A stretch of DNA of 64,000 nt, from positions 682,001-746,000 of the forward strand of contig NZ_JAGTXB010000001.1 in assembly GCF_018224885.1 (NCBI RefSeq), written 5' to 3'. Below, piece after piece: positions 1 to 9,452 of the stretch. Under the pieces are notes generated by a model. The model was given only the letters and a program-made list of their open reading frames with translations, ran no database searches and was not told where the DNA came from. The position numbers and the translations under genes are program-made. Position 1 is the stretch's first letter; the number at the start of each line of letters is the position of its first letter. Origin of the DNA: Chitinophaga hostae. GTDB taxonomy: Bacteria > Bacteroidota > Bacteroidia > Chitinophagales > Chitinophagaceae.

Positions 1-27
1 CCTATACCTATGAAATACTTGTTTGTG

Positions 28-492
28 TTACTCAGTGATGGTACCTGCTTCGTTCAATAACACTGCTTTGTCTGTACCGTTATCCTGAATATTTACTTTG
101 TAGTATGAAGCTACATCTGATCTCTCAATTTTCCAGCCATCTTTTATGGTTGCTGCCGGATATTTTGTTTTCAGTGTACCAGCCACTGATTCCGGAAGAG
201 TTTGAGCATCATAAGCACTTCTTGTGGCAATCCATTTGCCATCTGCATCATACTCTGCAATTGTGTTTATGTTGTCTTTTTGGAAACTTGCTGTCCAATG
301 TCCTGCACTTGTCTTTGTCCACTTAGCAGCTGTTGTTCCCGCAAAATTCTGATCAAAAGAACTTTTAACTGCCTCTGGTGCCTGCACCATTTTGGCAACT
401 AGTTTTGTTTTCTTAACTGATTTTTTTTGCTGTGCAAAAGTTATGCCGGAAGTGAATAGAACCGCGCAAAATATTAACGTCAACTTTTTCAT
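28..492 (-). CDS. Secreted PepSY-like domain protein
   Basis: This 154-aa protein starts with a clear Sec signal peptide (MKKLTLIF..., hydrophobic core, cleavage near FAQ at about residue 21). The mature part is small, with aromatic repeats of the kind seen in the Bacteroidota PepSY-like family (KWTKTSAGHWTASF, then a WIATRSAYD segment and a K-Y-P-A motif near residue 110). Such proteins are periplasmic and poorly characterised; no enzymatic residues are evident. It lies at the window edge, divergent from ileS with about 255 bp between them, so its regulation is probably independent. Family assignment is moderate; function is unknown. Confidence 0.75.
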   Translation of the reverse strand: MKKLTLIFCAVLFTSGITFAQQKKSVKKTKLVAKMVQAPEAVKSSFDQNFAGTTAAKWTKTSAGHWTASFQKDNINTIAEYDADGKWIATRSAYDAQTLPESVAGTLKTKYPAATIKDGWKIERSDVASYYKVNIQDNGTDKAVLLNEAGTITE

Positions 493-747
493 ATTCGATA
501 TGGTTTTTTCCGTTGGGTTAAAATTAACTACTAGGTTTTTCTAATCTTCCTGGCAAATAAGCTAAAACAATGCCAAAAACGTAATTTCTTCGCTCTTTAT
601 TGCAAAGTACAAAAAAAACAATAAAAAATATGCAAAAAGCTTTGTTTTTAATAAAGTTGCCCCTTTAGGAGCCAGTGTATTTTCTTAACTTCGCACAATT
701 TTAATCAATTATTGTCTAAATAACATCAAAGGGCGGGGAATTGTTTT

Positions 748-3700
748 ATGTCCAGCAAATATCAGGAATATAACCAGTTGAATTTACCTCAGATCGAGAA
801 AGATATACTGCAACAATGGGAGCAGCACCAGGCTTTTGAGAAAAGCGTGGAAGTGCGCGATGGCGCCACCCCATTCGTTTTCTACGAAGGTCCTCCAAGC
901 GCCAATGGTTTACCGGGTATTCACCATGTTATTTCACGTACGTTAAAAGACCTGGTATGTCGTTATAAAACGATGAGAGGTTTCCAGGTAAAGCGCAAAG
1001 GCGGCTGGGATACCCATGGTTTGCCGGTGGAACTGGGTGTGGAAAAAACATTGGGCATTACTAAAAAGGATATTGGTACCAAGATCTCCATTGAGGACTA
1101 TAATGAAACCTGTAGAAAAGAAGTATTAAAATATAAAGACAAGTGGGATGACCTTACCCGTAAAATGGGTTATTGGGTGGATCTGAAAGATCCATATATC
1201 ACATTTGAAAATAAATATATTGAAACCCTGTGGTGGGCGTTGCAAACGCTTTATAAAAAAGGGTTATTATATAAGAGCGTCAGTATTCAGCCTTATTCTC
1301 CTGCAGCTGGTACAGGTCTTAGTTCTGCCGAACTGAATCAGCCAGGCACCTATAAAAATGTAAAGGATACGACGATAGTGGCTATGTTCAAGGCGCAGCA
1401 GGCAGATAATTCACGGTTCCTTTTTGAGGCGGCAGGTAACAGCGAGGTGTTTTTCCTTGCCTGGACCACTACCCCATGGACTTTACCATCCAACCTGGGG
1501 TTAACAGTGGGCGCTAATATAGAATATGTACTGGTAAGTACTTTTAATCAATATACTCACCTCCCGGTGAATGTGGTGATGGCGAAAGTATTGCTGGGTA
1601 AGTATTTTAAAGCGGAAGGAGAAAATGCTGATTTTGAAGCCTATAAAGAAGGAGATAAGGTAATTCCGTGGAAGATCCTTACCAGTTTTAAAGGCAGCCA
1701 GTTAGAAAATATCCGCTATGAACAGCTGCTGCCTTTTGCACAGCCTGAAGAAGGAGATCCATTCCGTGTAATACTGGGAGATTTTGTTACTACTGAAGAT
1801 GGTACCGGTATCGTGCATACCGCACCTGCCTTTGGTGCAGACGATAACAGGGTTGGTAAAAAGAATGGAATTGGTATTTTAACGCTGGTAGACCGGGAAG
1901 GGAAATTTACAGATAATGTGGGTGAGTTTTCAGGTCGTTTTGTAAAGAATTACAAGGATGACCCTGAATATAAGGATGTGGATGTGGATATTGCAGTGAA
2001 GCTGAAAAAAGAGAACCGCGCCTTTAAAGTAGAGAAATACGAACACACCTATCCTCATTGCTGGCGTACAGATAAGCCTGTACTGTATTATCCGCTGGAT
2101 GCGTGGTTTATAAAAACCACCGCCATGAAGGATAGAATGGTGGAATTGAATAAGACAATTAACTGGAAGCCTGCTTTCACCGGTACCGGACGTTTTGGTA
2201 ACTGGCTGGAAAATATGGTAGACTGGAATCTTAGCCGCAGCCGTTATTGGGGTACCCCGTTGCCAATCTGGCGTACTGAAGATGGCAGTGAAGAAAAATG
2301 TATTGGTGGAATTGAGGAGCTGAATGCTGAGATCCGCAAAGCGAATGAAATATTGGGTGGCGATGTGAATAAGTCGTATTTGCATGAAGGGATACTGGAC
2401 CTGCATAAGCCTTATGTGGATGATATTGTGCTGGTAAGCGATTCAGGCAAGCCCATGCGTCGTGAGCCGGATTTGGTGGATGTTTGGTTTGACAGTGGCG
2501 CGATGCCTTACGCACAGTGGCATTATCCGTTTGAAAACAAGGAGTTAATAGATAAAGGAGAGTCATTCCCGGCTGACTTTATTGCAGAAGGAGTAGACCA
2601 GACCCGTGGATGGTTTTATACGCTGCATGTGCTGGGTGTGATGCTGTTTGACAAGGTGGCATATAAAACAGTGGTATCCAACGGTTTAGTGTTGGATAGC
2701 AATGGTAATAAAATGAGTAAGCGCCTCGGCAACGTGGTGAACCCATTTGAAACGATCGAAAAATTTGGGGCTGACGCAACCCGTTGGTACCTGATTACCA
2801 ATGCTTCGCCATGGGATAGCCTGAAGTTTGATGTAAAAGGTATAGGTGAAGCACAGCGTAAGCTGTTTGGTACCCTGTATAATACATATAATTTCTTTGC
2901 TATGTATTCCAATCTTGATAATTTTACGTTCAAGGAGGCATACATTCCATTGGAAGAACGTCCGGAAATTGACCGTTGGATTATTTCGGTATTAAATACA
3001 CTGGTAAAAGATGTAACGGGCAGTTTTGACGATTACGAACCTACGCAGGCGGGCAGGGCTATTGAGCGTTTTGTGGATGAGCAGCTGAGTAACTGGTATG
3101 TGCGTCTTTGTCGTCGCCGGTTCTGGAAAGGTGATTATGGGCACGACAAAATCAGTGCTTACCAGACCTTATATGAATGTCTGGAAAAAATTACCCAGTT
3201 GATGGCCCCGGTTTCCCCGTTTTTCACAGATTGGCTATTTAACAACCTCAACAGTGTAAGTGGTCGTGTAAATGCTGCTTCCATCCACCACACTGATTTT
3301 CCAGTGGCGAATGAGGCGGCTATTGATGCTGATCTGGAAGAAAGGATGCAACTGGCCCAGGATATTTCATCGCTGGTATTATCCTTGCGTAAGAAGGTGA
3401 ATATCAAAGTTCGCCAGCCGTTACAGAAAATTCTGATTCCGGTAACAAATGCCCGGATGCAGCAACAAATAGAAAAGGTAGCCGACCTGATAAAAAGTGA
3501 GGTGAATGTCAAAGGGATTGATTATCTTACGGAAACGGAAGGTTTTATCAAGAAAAAGATTAAACCGAACTTCAAGTCGCTTGGTGGTAAAATGGGTGCA
3601 AAGATGAAATCTGTGGCGGCCGTTATCGGCGGGTTTACAGATGCAGATATTGCCACGATAGAGCGCGACGGCCATTTCAACCTGGTTGTGGAAGGAGAGC

Positions 3701-4074
3701 AAGTGCAAATCCAACTCTCCGATGTTGAGATCATTTCCGAAGATATTCCGGGATGGACAGTAGCTAATAAAGGCGCCTTAACGGTAGCGCTCGATATTAC
3801 TATTACTCCCCAGTTACAGGATGAAGGAAATGCCCGGGAGCTGGTGAACCGGATACAGAAAATCCGCAAGGACAGCGATTTTGCTTTAACAGACAGGATT
3901 GATGTGGCAGTGGAAAGTGTGGATGCGCTCAAATCGGCCATTGTGAACTATAATGACTATATTTGCACGGAAATTTTGGCAGATAGCCTGGAATTAGTGG
4001 AGCGATTACATGATGGTACAGAAATAGAGGTGAATGACCTTAAATTTAATGTATTAGTTAACAAAAAAAGCTAA
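748..4074 (+). CDS. ileS: Isoleucyl-tRNA synthetase
   Basis: Class I aminoacyl-tRNA synthetase that charges tRNA-Ile in the cytoplasm, with an editing domain that removes mischarged valine. The 1108-aa length fits the longer type of IleRS common in Bacteroidota. The HIGH-type signature appears as GLPGIHH near residue 55, the CP1 editing domain has the TTTPWTLPSN motif near residue 240, and the KMSKR loop is present as NGNKMSKRLGN near residue 655. The anticodon-binding domain follows (YVRLCRRRFW near residue 785). The ATG start is at 748. The DksA-like gene begins 6 bp after the stop, so the two are probably co-transcribed. Confidence 0.97.
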   Translation: MSSKYQEYNQLNLPQIEKDILQQWEQHQAFEKSVEVRDGATPFVFYEGPPSANGLPGIHHVISRTLKDLVCRYKTMRGFQVKRKGGWDTHGLPVELGVEKTLGITKKDIGTKISIEDYNETCRKEVLKYKDKWDDLTRKMGYWVDLKDPYITFENKYIETLWWALQTLYKKGLLYKSVSIQPYSPAAGTGLSSAELNQPGTYKNVKDTTIVAMFKAQQADNSRFLFEAAGNSEVFFLAWTTTPWTLPSNLGLTVGANIEYVLVSTFNQYTHLPVNVVMAKVLLGKYFKAEGENADFEAYKEGDKVIPWKILTSFKGSQLENIRYEQLLPFAQPEEGDPFRVILGDFVTTEDGTGIVHTAPAFGADDNRVGKKNGIGILTLVDREGKFTDNVGEFSGRFVKNYKDDPEYKDVDVDIAVKLKKENRAFKVEKYEHTYPHCWRTDKPVLYYPLDAWFIKTTAMKDRMVELNKTINWKPAFTGTGRFGNWLENMVDWNLSRSRYWGTPLPIWRTEDGSEEKCIGGIEELNAEIRKANEILGGDVNKSYLHEGILDLHKPYVDDIVLVSDSGKPMRREPDLVDVWFDSGAMPYAQWHYPFENKELIDKGESFPADFIAEGVDQTRGWFYTLHVLGVMLFDKVAYKTVVSNGLVLDSNGNKMSKRLGNVVNPFETIEKFGADATRWYLITNASPWDSLKFDVKGIGEAQRKLFGTLYNTYNFFAMYSNLDNFTFKEAYIPLEERPEIDRWIISVLNTLVKDVTGSFDDYEPTQAGRAIERFVDEQLSNWYVRLCRRRFWKGDYGHDKISAYQTLYECLEKITQLMAPVSPFFTDWLFNNLNSVSGRVNAASIHHTDFPVANEAAIDADLEERMQLAQDISSLVLSLRKKVNIKVRQPLQKILIPVTNARMQQQIEKVADLIKSEVNVKGIDYLTETEGFIKKKIKPNFKSLGGKMGAKMKSVAAVIGGFTDADIATIERDGHFNLVVEGEQVQIQLSDVEIISEDIPGWTVANKGALTVALDITITPQLQDEGNARELVNRIQKIRKDSDFALTDRIDVAVESVDALKSAIVNYNDYICTEILADSLELVERLHDGTEIEVNDLKFNVLVNKKS

Positions 4075-4080
4075 TCCCCC

Positions 4081-5124
4081 ATGGCAACAAAAAAGAAGGT
4101 TGCTAGTAAAACGACCCAAAAGGCAGTTCCGGTGAAAAAAACGGCGGCCAAGGCTCCCGCAGCAAAAAAAGCTGCTAAACCTGCCCCGGCGAAAAAAGCC
4201 GCACCCGCGCCTAAGAAAGCTGCTGCTAAAAAGGCTGCCCTTGCGAAGGCGGCACCTAAAACAGCAGCAAAACCAGCAGCCGGAAAAGCCGTGGTAGCCA
4301 AAAATACTGCTAAAAAAGTCGCCCCGGCGCCTAAAAAAGCAGTAAAAAAGGCTTCAGCCATACCAAGTAAATCAACATCCGTCAAGAAAGTTGCTGTACC
4401 TGCAAAATCGACCGTTAAAAAAGAGCCTGCTGTAAAGCAGCAAGTGGTTACGAAAAGTGTTTCCGCTGAAAAAGAGAAACCATTTATTTCTAAGTCAGAA
4501 GAAAAAGAACTTAAAACGATGGCAGTAAAGAAAGCAGATACTAAGGTAGAAGTTGCTAAGGAAAAAGAATCCTCGAAAAAAGCAGCTGAAAAGCCAGTTG
4601 TTAAGGCTGAAAAATCAGTGAAGGCGGAAAAGTCCGAAAAACCCGAGAAAACGGAAAAAACCGAGAAAAAAGGTGGAAAAGCTACTTTGGTAACTTACCA
4701 GCCGGAATTTACCAAATCAGTGCTGGATCAACCAGCAGCGCCTACCGGTCCTGTATACAGATACAGTGATTCAGACCTCCAGGAATTTAGAGAACTGATC
4801 CAAAAGAAGCTGGAATCAGCTAAAAAGGAACTCATTTACCTGCAAGGCTTAATCACCCGTAAAGATGAAGCTGGTACTGATGATACTGAAAACAAATACA
4901 TGAGCATGGAAGATGGCAGCGGTTCCCAGGAAAGAGAGCAGCTTAACCAGATGGCCAGCCGTCAGATTCAGTTCATTGATCACCTGGAAAAAGCAATGAT
5001 GCGTATTGAAAACAAAACCTATGGTATTTGCCGTGTAACCGGTAAACTCATAGATAAAGCACGTCTCAGAGCTGTTCCTCATGCTACACTAAGCATTGAA
5101 GCTAAACTGGCTAAAAGTAAATAA
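4081..5124 (+). CDS. TraR/DksA-family protein with a histone H1-like Lys/Ala tail
   Basis: The 347-aa protein has two parts. Residues 1 to about 210 are low-complexity Lys/Ala/Pro (repeats such as AAPAPKKAAAKKAA), like the C-terminal tails of histone H1 and bacterial H1-like proteins, then a Lys/Glu-rich stretch. Residues 225-347 are a DksA/TraR-type domain: a coiled coil (ELIQKKLESAKKELIYL) and the C-terminal module TYGICRVTGKLIDKARLRA. Only the first of the four zinc-ligand cysteines of classical DksA survives; the others read Thr, Ser and Ala. This seems usual for Bacteroidota members, so the fold probably does without zinc. It follows ileS by 6 bp and ends at a strong terminator. An RNA-polymerase or nucleoid-binding role is inference. 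Confidence 0.85.
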   Translation: MATKKKVASKTTQKAVPVKKTAAKAPAAKKAAKPAPAKKAAPAPKKAAAKKAALAKAAPKTAAKPAAGKAVVAKNTAKKVAPAPKKAVKKASAIPSKSTSVKKVAVPAKSTVKKEPAVKQQVVTKSVSAEKEKPFISKSEEKELKTMAVKKADTKVEVAKEKESSKKAAEKPVVKAEKSVKAEKSEKPEKTEKTEKKGGKATLVTYQPEFTKSVLDQPAAPTGPVYRYSDSDLQEFRELIQKKLESAKKELIYLQGLITRKDEAGTDDTENKYMSMEDGSGSQEREQLNQMASRQIQFIDHLEKAMMRIENKTYGICRVTGKLIDKARLRAVPHATLSIEAKLAKSK

Positions 5125-5140
5125 TCTTACGACCTTATAA

Positions 5141-5182
5141 AAAAAGGCGCAGCGGAATTTTCCGCTGCGCCTTTTTCTTTTT
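5141..5182 (+). terminator. Intrinsic terminator of ileS-dksA-like operon
   Basis: A GC-rich 12-bp perfect stem (5146-5157 with 5160-5171) with a tiny loop is followed by a T-rich tract. An A-run precedes the stem, so it can also act on the converging minus-strand gene ending at 5200. Confidence 0.85.
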
Positions 5183-5199
5183 TTCAATGCGATATTATC

Positions 5200-6705
5200 T
5201 CAGCAGGTTACCTCTTTTTTATTGCGTAACTGTCGCATCGCGAAGTAAATCAGTCCCGCTCCTGCCAGTCCCACCAGGCTTCCCATGCCTATCTTGCGTG
5301 CTTGTTTTTTGCTGATAGCCGGTAATTTAAATTTAGCCGGACTCGCTGGCGCAATATCTAATAGTGGTGCGAGTGAAAGACCACTGATAATTTTATCGGC
5401 AACCTTTTCTACAATTTCACCGCGATACTGTGGACAAAAAGCAACGCCTATGCCCGCTTCGGCAAGCAGCTGGCTGTCGCGCTTTCCATCGCCCACGTAG
5501 ATAATATTCTGCGTATTAATATGATATTGTTGTGCGATGTACGGGAATACAGCGCTTTTGCAGTACTCGTTGTCCTTCAGGAAGTAATCTGCTACTGTGA
5601 ATGCGCCGGTGGCTACACTGTTTACAAGATGAAGTTTGTTGGCAAACACGAAATCCATTCCCAGCTTATTTTTGATATGACGTGCTACTGTACCGAATCC
5701 ATCAGTCATCAAACCGCAGGCGTATCCTCTTTTCTTCAGCTCACGCACTATTTCCCGGATACCAGGCACCAGCGGGATGGCATCTGCTACTTCCAGCATC
5801 TCCGCGATATTGCGTCCTTCAAAGATAGTAGCGCTTAATTCCATGGTAGTAAGTGCATTGTGGCGGGCGGCATTAATATCCTGCAACCTTTCCTCCTGGT
5901 CAAAGGCTACTGCAGCCCATTGGAGGTAGCTTTGCGTAAATACGGCATGGTCCAGGTTAAAAATGACCATCTTCTGTAATTTATCAATCGACTCCAGGAT
6001 AGCGTATTCCATTTGCTCCCGGATCAGGTTGATGTTTCCCAAAGTTTCCAGGTTTTCCTGCGGGATATTTTCCGCTTTGCGAAGAATGGTGCGGGATACC
6101 TCTCTCGACATTTTACTCAGCTGCTCCCAGGTTTGCATGGCATTTTCCACCTTTCCTATATTGGCTTCTGTAATACGGGCGCCCAGGTGATGCATATCTA
6201 TCAGCAGCCCTATATCTACGCCATAATCATTCTCAAAATGCACCCGTGAAAGAAATGATCTCCTGGCTGCAATCATACCACTGAGCGGCTGCTGGAAATG
6301 CGACAGCTCCGGGTATAAGATACTAAGCAGTGGCTTGGCCACCAATTGGGTGACCCTGCCTGCCTGCCGTTCAAAGTAGGATTTGACGAAGTCAGCTTCA
6401 TCTTTTTCAATAGGACCAGTTAAGAGGTCTATAATATTGTCGGGGTAAGTAAGGATGTCGCCGTCAACATAGGCAATAATATCATGTTTTGCCGCCATCA
6501 TGCCTTCCCGCATGGAAATGCCCTTGCCGCGCTGACTGCTGGTAATCACTCTCACGTGCTCTTTCATCGCCTCTTCCACAGTGTTGTCTGTAGAATTATC
6601 ATCCACCACAATGATCTCGATTTTGCGGGAGGTTTTTTTGATGGTTTTAATAACCTGGCGTATGGTAGCACCTTCGTTTAATACAGGAATTACGATAGAT
6701 ATCAT
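5200..6705 (-). CDS. GT81-like glycosyltransferase (GpgS-like) fused to a degenerate HAD domain
   Basis: Residues 1-215 are a GT-A fold: ISIVIPVLNEG at the N-terminus, a DGD metal motif (D81-D83), and a region strongly resembling glucosyl-3-phosphoglycerate synthase (GRVTQLVAKPLLSILYPEL near 116-134, then YGVDIGLLID near 161-170). Residues 245-445 are a HAD phosphatase domain with motif II Thr334, motif III Lys about 383 and motif IV GDGKRD (405-410). Motif I reads FNLDHAV, so the nucleophilic Asp is Asn250 (codon AAC at 5956-5958). A C-terminal membrane helix lies near 474-490. A GpgS plus phosphatase fusion would make glucosylglycerate, an osmolyte, in two steps, but the HAD half may be catalytically dead. 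The exact sugar and acceptor are inferred. Confidence 0.8.
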   Translation of the reverse strand: MISIVIPVLNEGATIRQVIKTIKKTSRKIEIIVVDDNSTDNTVEEAMKEHVRVITSSQRGKGISMREGMMAAKHDIIAYVDGDILTYPDNIIDLLTGPIEKDEADFVKSYFERQAGRVTQLVAKPLLSILYPELSHFQQPLSGMIAARRSFLSRVHFENDYGVDIGLLIDMHHLGARITEANIGKVENAMQTWEQLSKMSREVSRTILRKAENIPQENLETLGNINLIREQMEYAILESIDKLQKMVIFNLDHAVFTQSYLQWAAVAFDQEERLQDINAARHNALTTMELSATIFEGRNIAEMLEVADAIPLVPGIREIVRELKKRGYACGLMTDGFGTVARHIKNKLGMDFVFANKLHLVNSVATGAFTVADYFLKDNEYCKSAVFPYIAQQYHINTQNIIYVGDGKRDSQLLAEAGIGVAFCPQYRGEIVEKVADKIISGLSLAPLLDIAPASPAKFKLPAISKKQARKIGMGSLVGLAGAGLIYFAMRQLRNKKEVTC

Positions 6706-6850
6706 AGGAGTTCGCTATGTTAAAAGGTTAAAAAATAGTGCTGCAAAGAGCTGGTGTTGGCATTATCAGGGCGCAACAATAACAAAAACCGTACCCATTG
6801 CCAATATTTTCACAGAAGATCACATAATGAAAATGTAGACGGGTATTGGT

Positions 6851-6894
6851 TAAACGTGAAACGTCCCGCATTTTGGCGGGACGTTTCACGTTTA
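6851..6894 (-). terminator. 19-bp perfect hairpin terminator after the ABC exporter
   Basis: Arms 6851-6869 and 6876-6894 are a perfect 19-bp inverted repeat with a 6-nt loop, ending 27 bp beyond the stop of the minus-strand ABC exporter. It is GC-rich in the middle. No U-run as strong as in classical terminators is seen, so termination is inferred from position and stability. Confidence 0.6.
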
Positions 6895-6921
6895 CGTATA
6901 TTCTTTAACGTTATATTCCGG

Positions 6922-8754
6922 TTATTTAAATTCCTGCATTTCCACCAGCTTATGATAGATGCCTTGTTGCTGCAGTAACTCATCGTGTGTGCCGCGTTCC
7001 TTGATTTCGCCCTGATCCATCACAATGATTTCATTGGCATGTTGTATAGTACTTAGACGGTGCGCAATTACAATAGTGGTGCGGTTTTGCATTAGCTTGT
7101 CCAATGCTCCCTGCACTAGTTTTTCAGACTCTGTATCGAGTGCAGAGGTGGCTTCATCCAATATGAGAATAGGTGGATTTTTGAAGATAGCTCTTGCAAT
7201 GGTAAGGCGTTGACGTTGTCCGCCGCTGAGTTTCAGGCCGCGGTCGCCAATAAAGGTATCGTAGCCATTTTCAAGTTGTTCAATAAATTCATGTGCATTA
7301 GCAATTTTTGCTGCTGCTACAATAGCTTCCCTGTTGGCGTTTGGCTGGCCAAAGGCAATGTTGTTGATCACGGTATCATTAAACAGGATGGCTTCCTGCG
7401 ATACTACGCCGATCAGGCTGCGGAGGTCATGAATTTTAATATCGCGGATATCGTTACCGTCTATACGAATTGCGCCTTCGTTTACATCGTAGAACCGCGG
7501 CAATATATCGGCCATGGTAGATTTACCGGCACCGCTGCGGCCTACCAGCGCTATCATCTGTCCTTTTTTAATAGTCAGCCTGATATGCTTTAATACATAT
7601 TGCTGCTCGTATTTAAAGGATACATTATCATATTCTACACTGCTGTTAAAATTATTTACCGTTATAGCATCCGGCTTTTCCTGAATACTTTCTACGGTAT
7701 CCATTATTTTAAAAATCCTTTCACTGGCTACAATTCCTTTCTGCATACTGGTAACAGCAGTGGAGATATTTTTTGCAGGCTGCATGATCTGTGAGTAAAA
7801 CACCAGGTAGGTCATGAATGTAGCGCCGGTGAGCAGATCGCTGCCATTTAATACCAGCGTGCCGCCATAAATTACCAGGATAACGATTACGATCACACCC
7901 AGTATTTCAGAGATAGGAGAAGCGAGTTCCCGTTGGTTATACATGGACTTGCTCACCTTTACAAAACGGTTATCTACTTCTGCAAATTTATTTCTCATGA
8001 AACGTTCGGCAGTAAAGGATTGTATGATGCGGATACCGCTTAGTGTTTCTTCTGTTACATTTAGTATTTTTCCCAGCAGCTCCTGGCTGAACCATCCTTT
8101 TTGTTTTAATTTCTTGGAAACATAGGAAATCAGCAAACCGGATACAGGAAAAAATACAATGGTGAACAGGGTTAGGTTAACAGACAGGTAGAACAGCGCC
8201 GCAAAGTAACCGATGATGATAAAGGGATCTCTCAGGAGGATCTGCATGGCGTTGATCACATTGCTTTCAATTTCCAGCACGTCGTTAGCCATGGTAGAGA
8301 GCAGGTCTCCTTTTTGCTGCTGGCTGTAGAAGCCCATGGGCAACCTGGTAAATTTGTCATACAGGTTGGTTCTTAACCTGGAAAGCATGGTCATTTTAAG
8401 CCGAACCATTACCCTTGCGCTCATGTACCTGCCGAGGTTGGCAATGGTAATACAAACGCCGATCACCCCGCAAACAAAGTATAAGGCACTCTGCTTGGAA
8501 CCACTGGCTTTTATAAAGCTGTAGAAATAGTAGTTGAACAGTTGTACGAAATAATCGATGGAGAATGAAAATACCGGGTGCGGCAATACCTGGGGAACCT
8601 CACCTACCTGTTTAAAAATAACCGTCAGCAGTGGAATGAGCATGGCAAAGTTAACCATGCCGAATATAATGCCTATCAGCGTATATATAACATATTCCGG
8701 AATATAATGATGTAAAGGGGTGGCAAATCTGAGTAATCGCTTGAACGTCTTCAT
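6922..8754 (-). CDS. ABC exporter, fused permease-ATPase (MsbA/lipid-type)
   Basis: A 610-aa half-transporter with the ABC transmembrane domain (about residues 1-330, six hydrophobic segments) followed by the ATPase domain. The ATPase has Walker A GRSGAGKST, signature LSGGQRQR, Walker B ILILDEATSALD and the switch histidine in IVIAHRLSTI. The layout is that of homodimeric exporters such as MsbA, which flip lipid A precursors or drugs across the inner membrane. It lies alone on the minus strand, upstream of the GT81-like gene with about 216 bp between, and ends at a 19-bp hairpin. Substrate cannot be read from sequence. Confidence 0.9.
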   Translation of the reverse strand: MKTFKRLLRFATPLHHYIPEYVIYTLIGIIFGMVNFAMLIPLLTVIFKQVGEVPQVLPHPVFSFSIDYFVQLFNYYFYSFIKASGSKQSALYFVCGVIGVCITIANLGRYMSARVMVRLKMTMLSRLRTNLYDKFTRLPMGFYSQQQKGDLLSTMANDVLEIESNVINAMQILLRDPFIIIGYFAALFYLSVNLTLFTIVFFPVSGLLISYVSKKLKQKGWFSQELLGKILNVTEETLSGIRIIQSFTAERFMRNKFAEVDNRFVKVSKSMYNQRELASPISEILGVIVIVILVIYGGTLVLNGSDLLTGATFMTYLVFYSQIMQPAKNISTAVTSMQKGIVASERIFKIMDTVESIQEKPDAITVNNFNSSVEYDNVSFKYEQQYVLKHIRLTIKKGQMIALVGRSGAGKSTMADILPRFYDVNEGAIRIDGNDIRDIKIHDLRSLIGVVSQEAILFNDTVINNIAFGQPNANREAIVAAAKIANAHEFIEQLENGYDTFIGDRGLKLSGGQRQRLTIARAIFKNPPILILDEATSALDTESEKLVQGALDKLMQNRTTIVIAHRLSTIQHANEIIVMDQGEIKERGTHDELLQQQGIYHKLVEMQEFK

Positions 8755-8949
8755 TCCTGTTGCTTTTAAACTGCTGGCAAAAATAGCATAATTACAATAT
8801 GCCGGGCCTTAATTGCCACTATTCTTTCCGGGAAATGGTTAATTTCGCATCTGGCAGGCCTATGACAGCCCGTTATGGTTTGGTGCTGTGCTGTAAATAT
8901 GCTATTATCGTACATAGGCCCGTTTTACTAACGATTAAAATTGAATGAG

Positions 8950-9330
8950 ATGCAGGAAACTAAAAGGCAGAAGCAAATAGGACAATTAGTGCAGGAGGAA
9001 TTAAGTGTTATTTTTCAGCGCCTGGGATTTAATGTGGTAGATGGAGGAATGATATCCGTTGCTGCGGTGAAAATGACGCCTGATCTGCTGGAAGCAAAGG
9101 TGTACCTGAGCATGTTTCAGATAAAGGCCCCGGCTGAAATGCTGGAGCGTATCAAGGAAAGGATGGGTGAAATAAAGAAATTGCTTGGGATAGGCCTGGG
9201 TAAGCAGTTGCGCAGAATACCGGAGCTGAGCTTTTTCCTGGATGATACGCTGGATTACGTATTCAAGATGGAAGAGCTGTTTAAAAAGATCAAGGAAGAC
9301 GACGCAAATATTAAGGATGGCAAAAAATAG
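8950..9330 (+). CDS. rbfA: Ribosome-binding factor A
   Basis: RbfA binds the 30S subunit during late 16S rRNA maturation and cold adaptation. The 126-aa protein has the typical start (RQKQIGQLVQEELSVIF) and KH-like fold, including the motif LGKQLRRIPELSFFLDDTLD near the C-terminus. An in-frame TTG at 8941 would add three residues; the ATG at 8950 is preferred because TTG starts are uncommon in this phylum. It is divergent from the ABC exporter. The following permease gene is separated by a palindromic repeat at 9332-9438. Confidence 0.93.
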   Translation: MQETKRQKQIGQLVQEELSVIFQRLGFNVVDGGMISVAAVKMTPDLLEAKVYLSMFQIKAPAEMLERIKERMGEIKKLLGIGLGKQLRRIPELSFFLDDTLDYVFKMEELFKKIKEDDANIKDGKK

Positions 9331-9331
9331 C

Positions 9332-9438
9332 ATTACGAATTACGAGTTAGACATTACGGATTGGTGGGTAGATATGCCTGAAAATCATCCGCTATTGTCT
9401 ACCCGCAAATCCGTAATTCGCAATTCCTAATTCGTAAT
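9332..9438. repeat. Dispersed palindromic repeat, ATTACGAATTA family, copy A
   Basis: Imperfect 41-bp inverted repeat (9332-9372 with 9398-9438) built of the words ATTACGAATTA and ATTACGGATT. A closely related palindrome is at 26272-26369 and a short relative at 58661-58692. It fills the gap between rbfA and the LolC/E-like gene. Confidence 0.75.
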
Positions 9439-9452
9439 TTTCCTCTCTCAAC

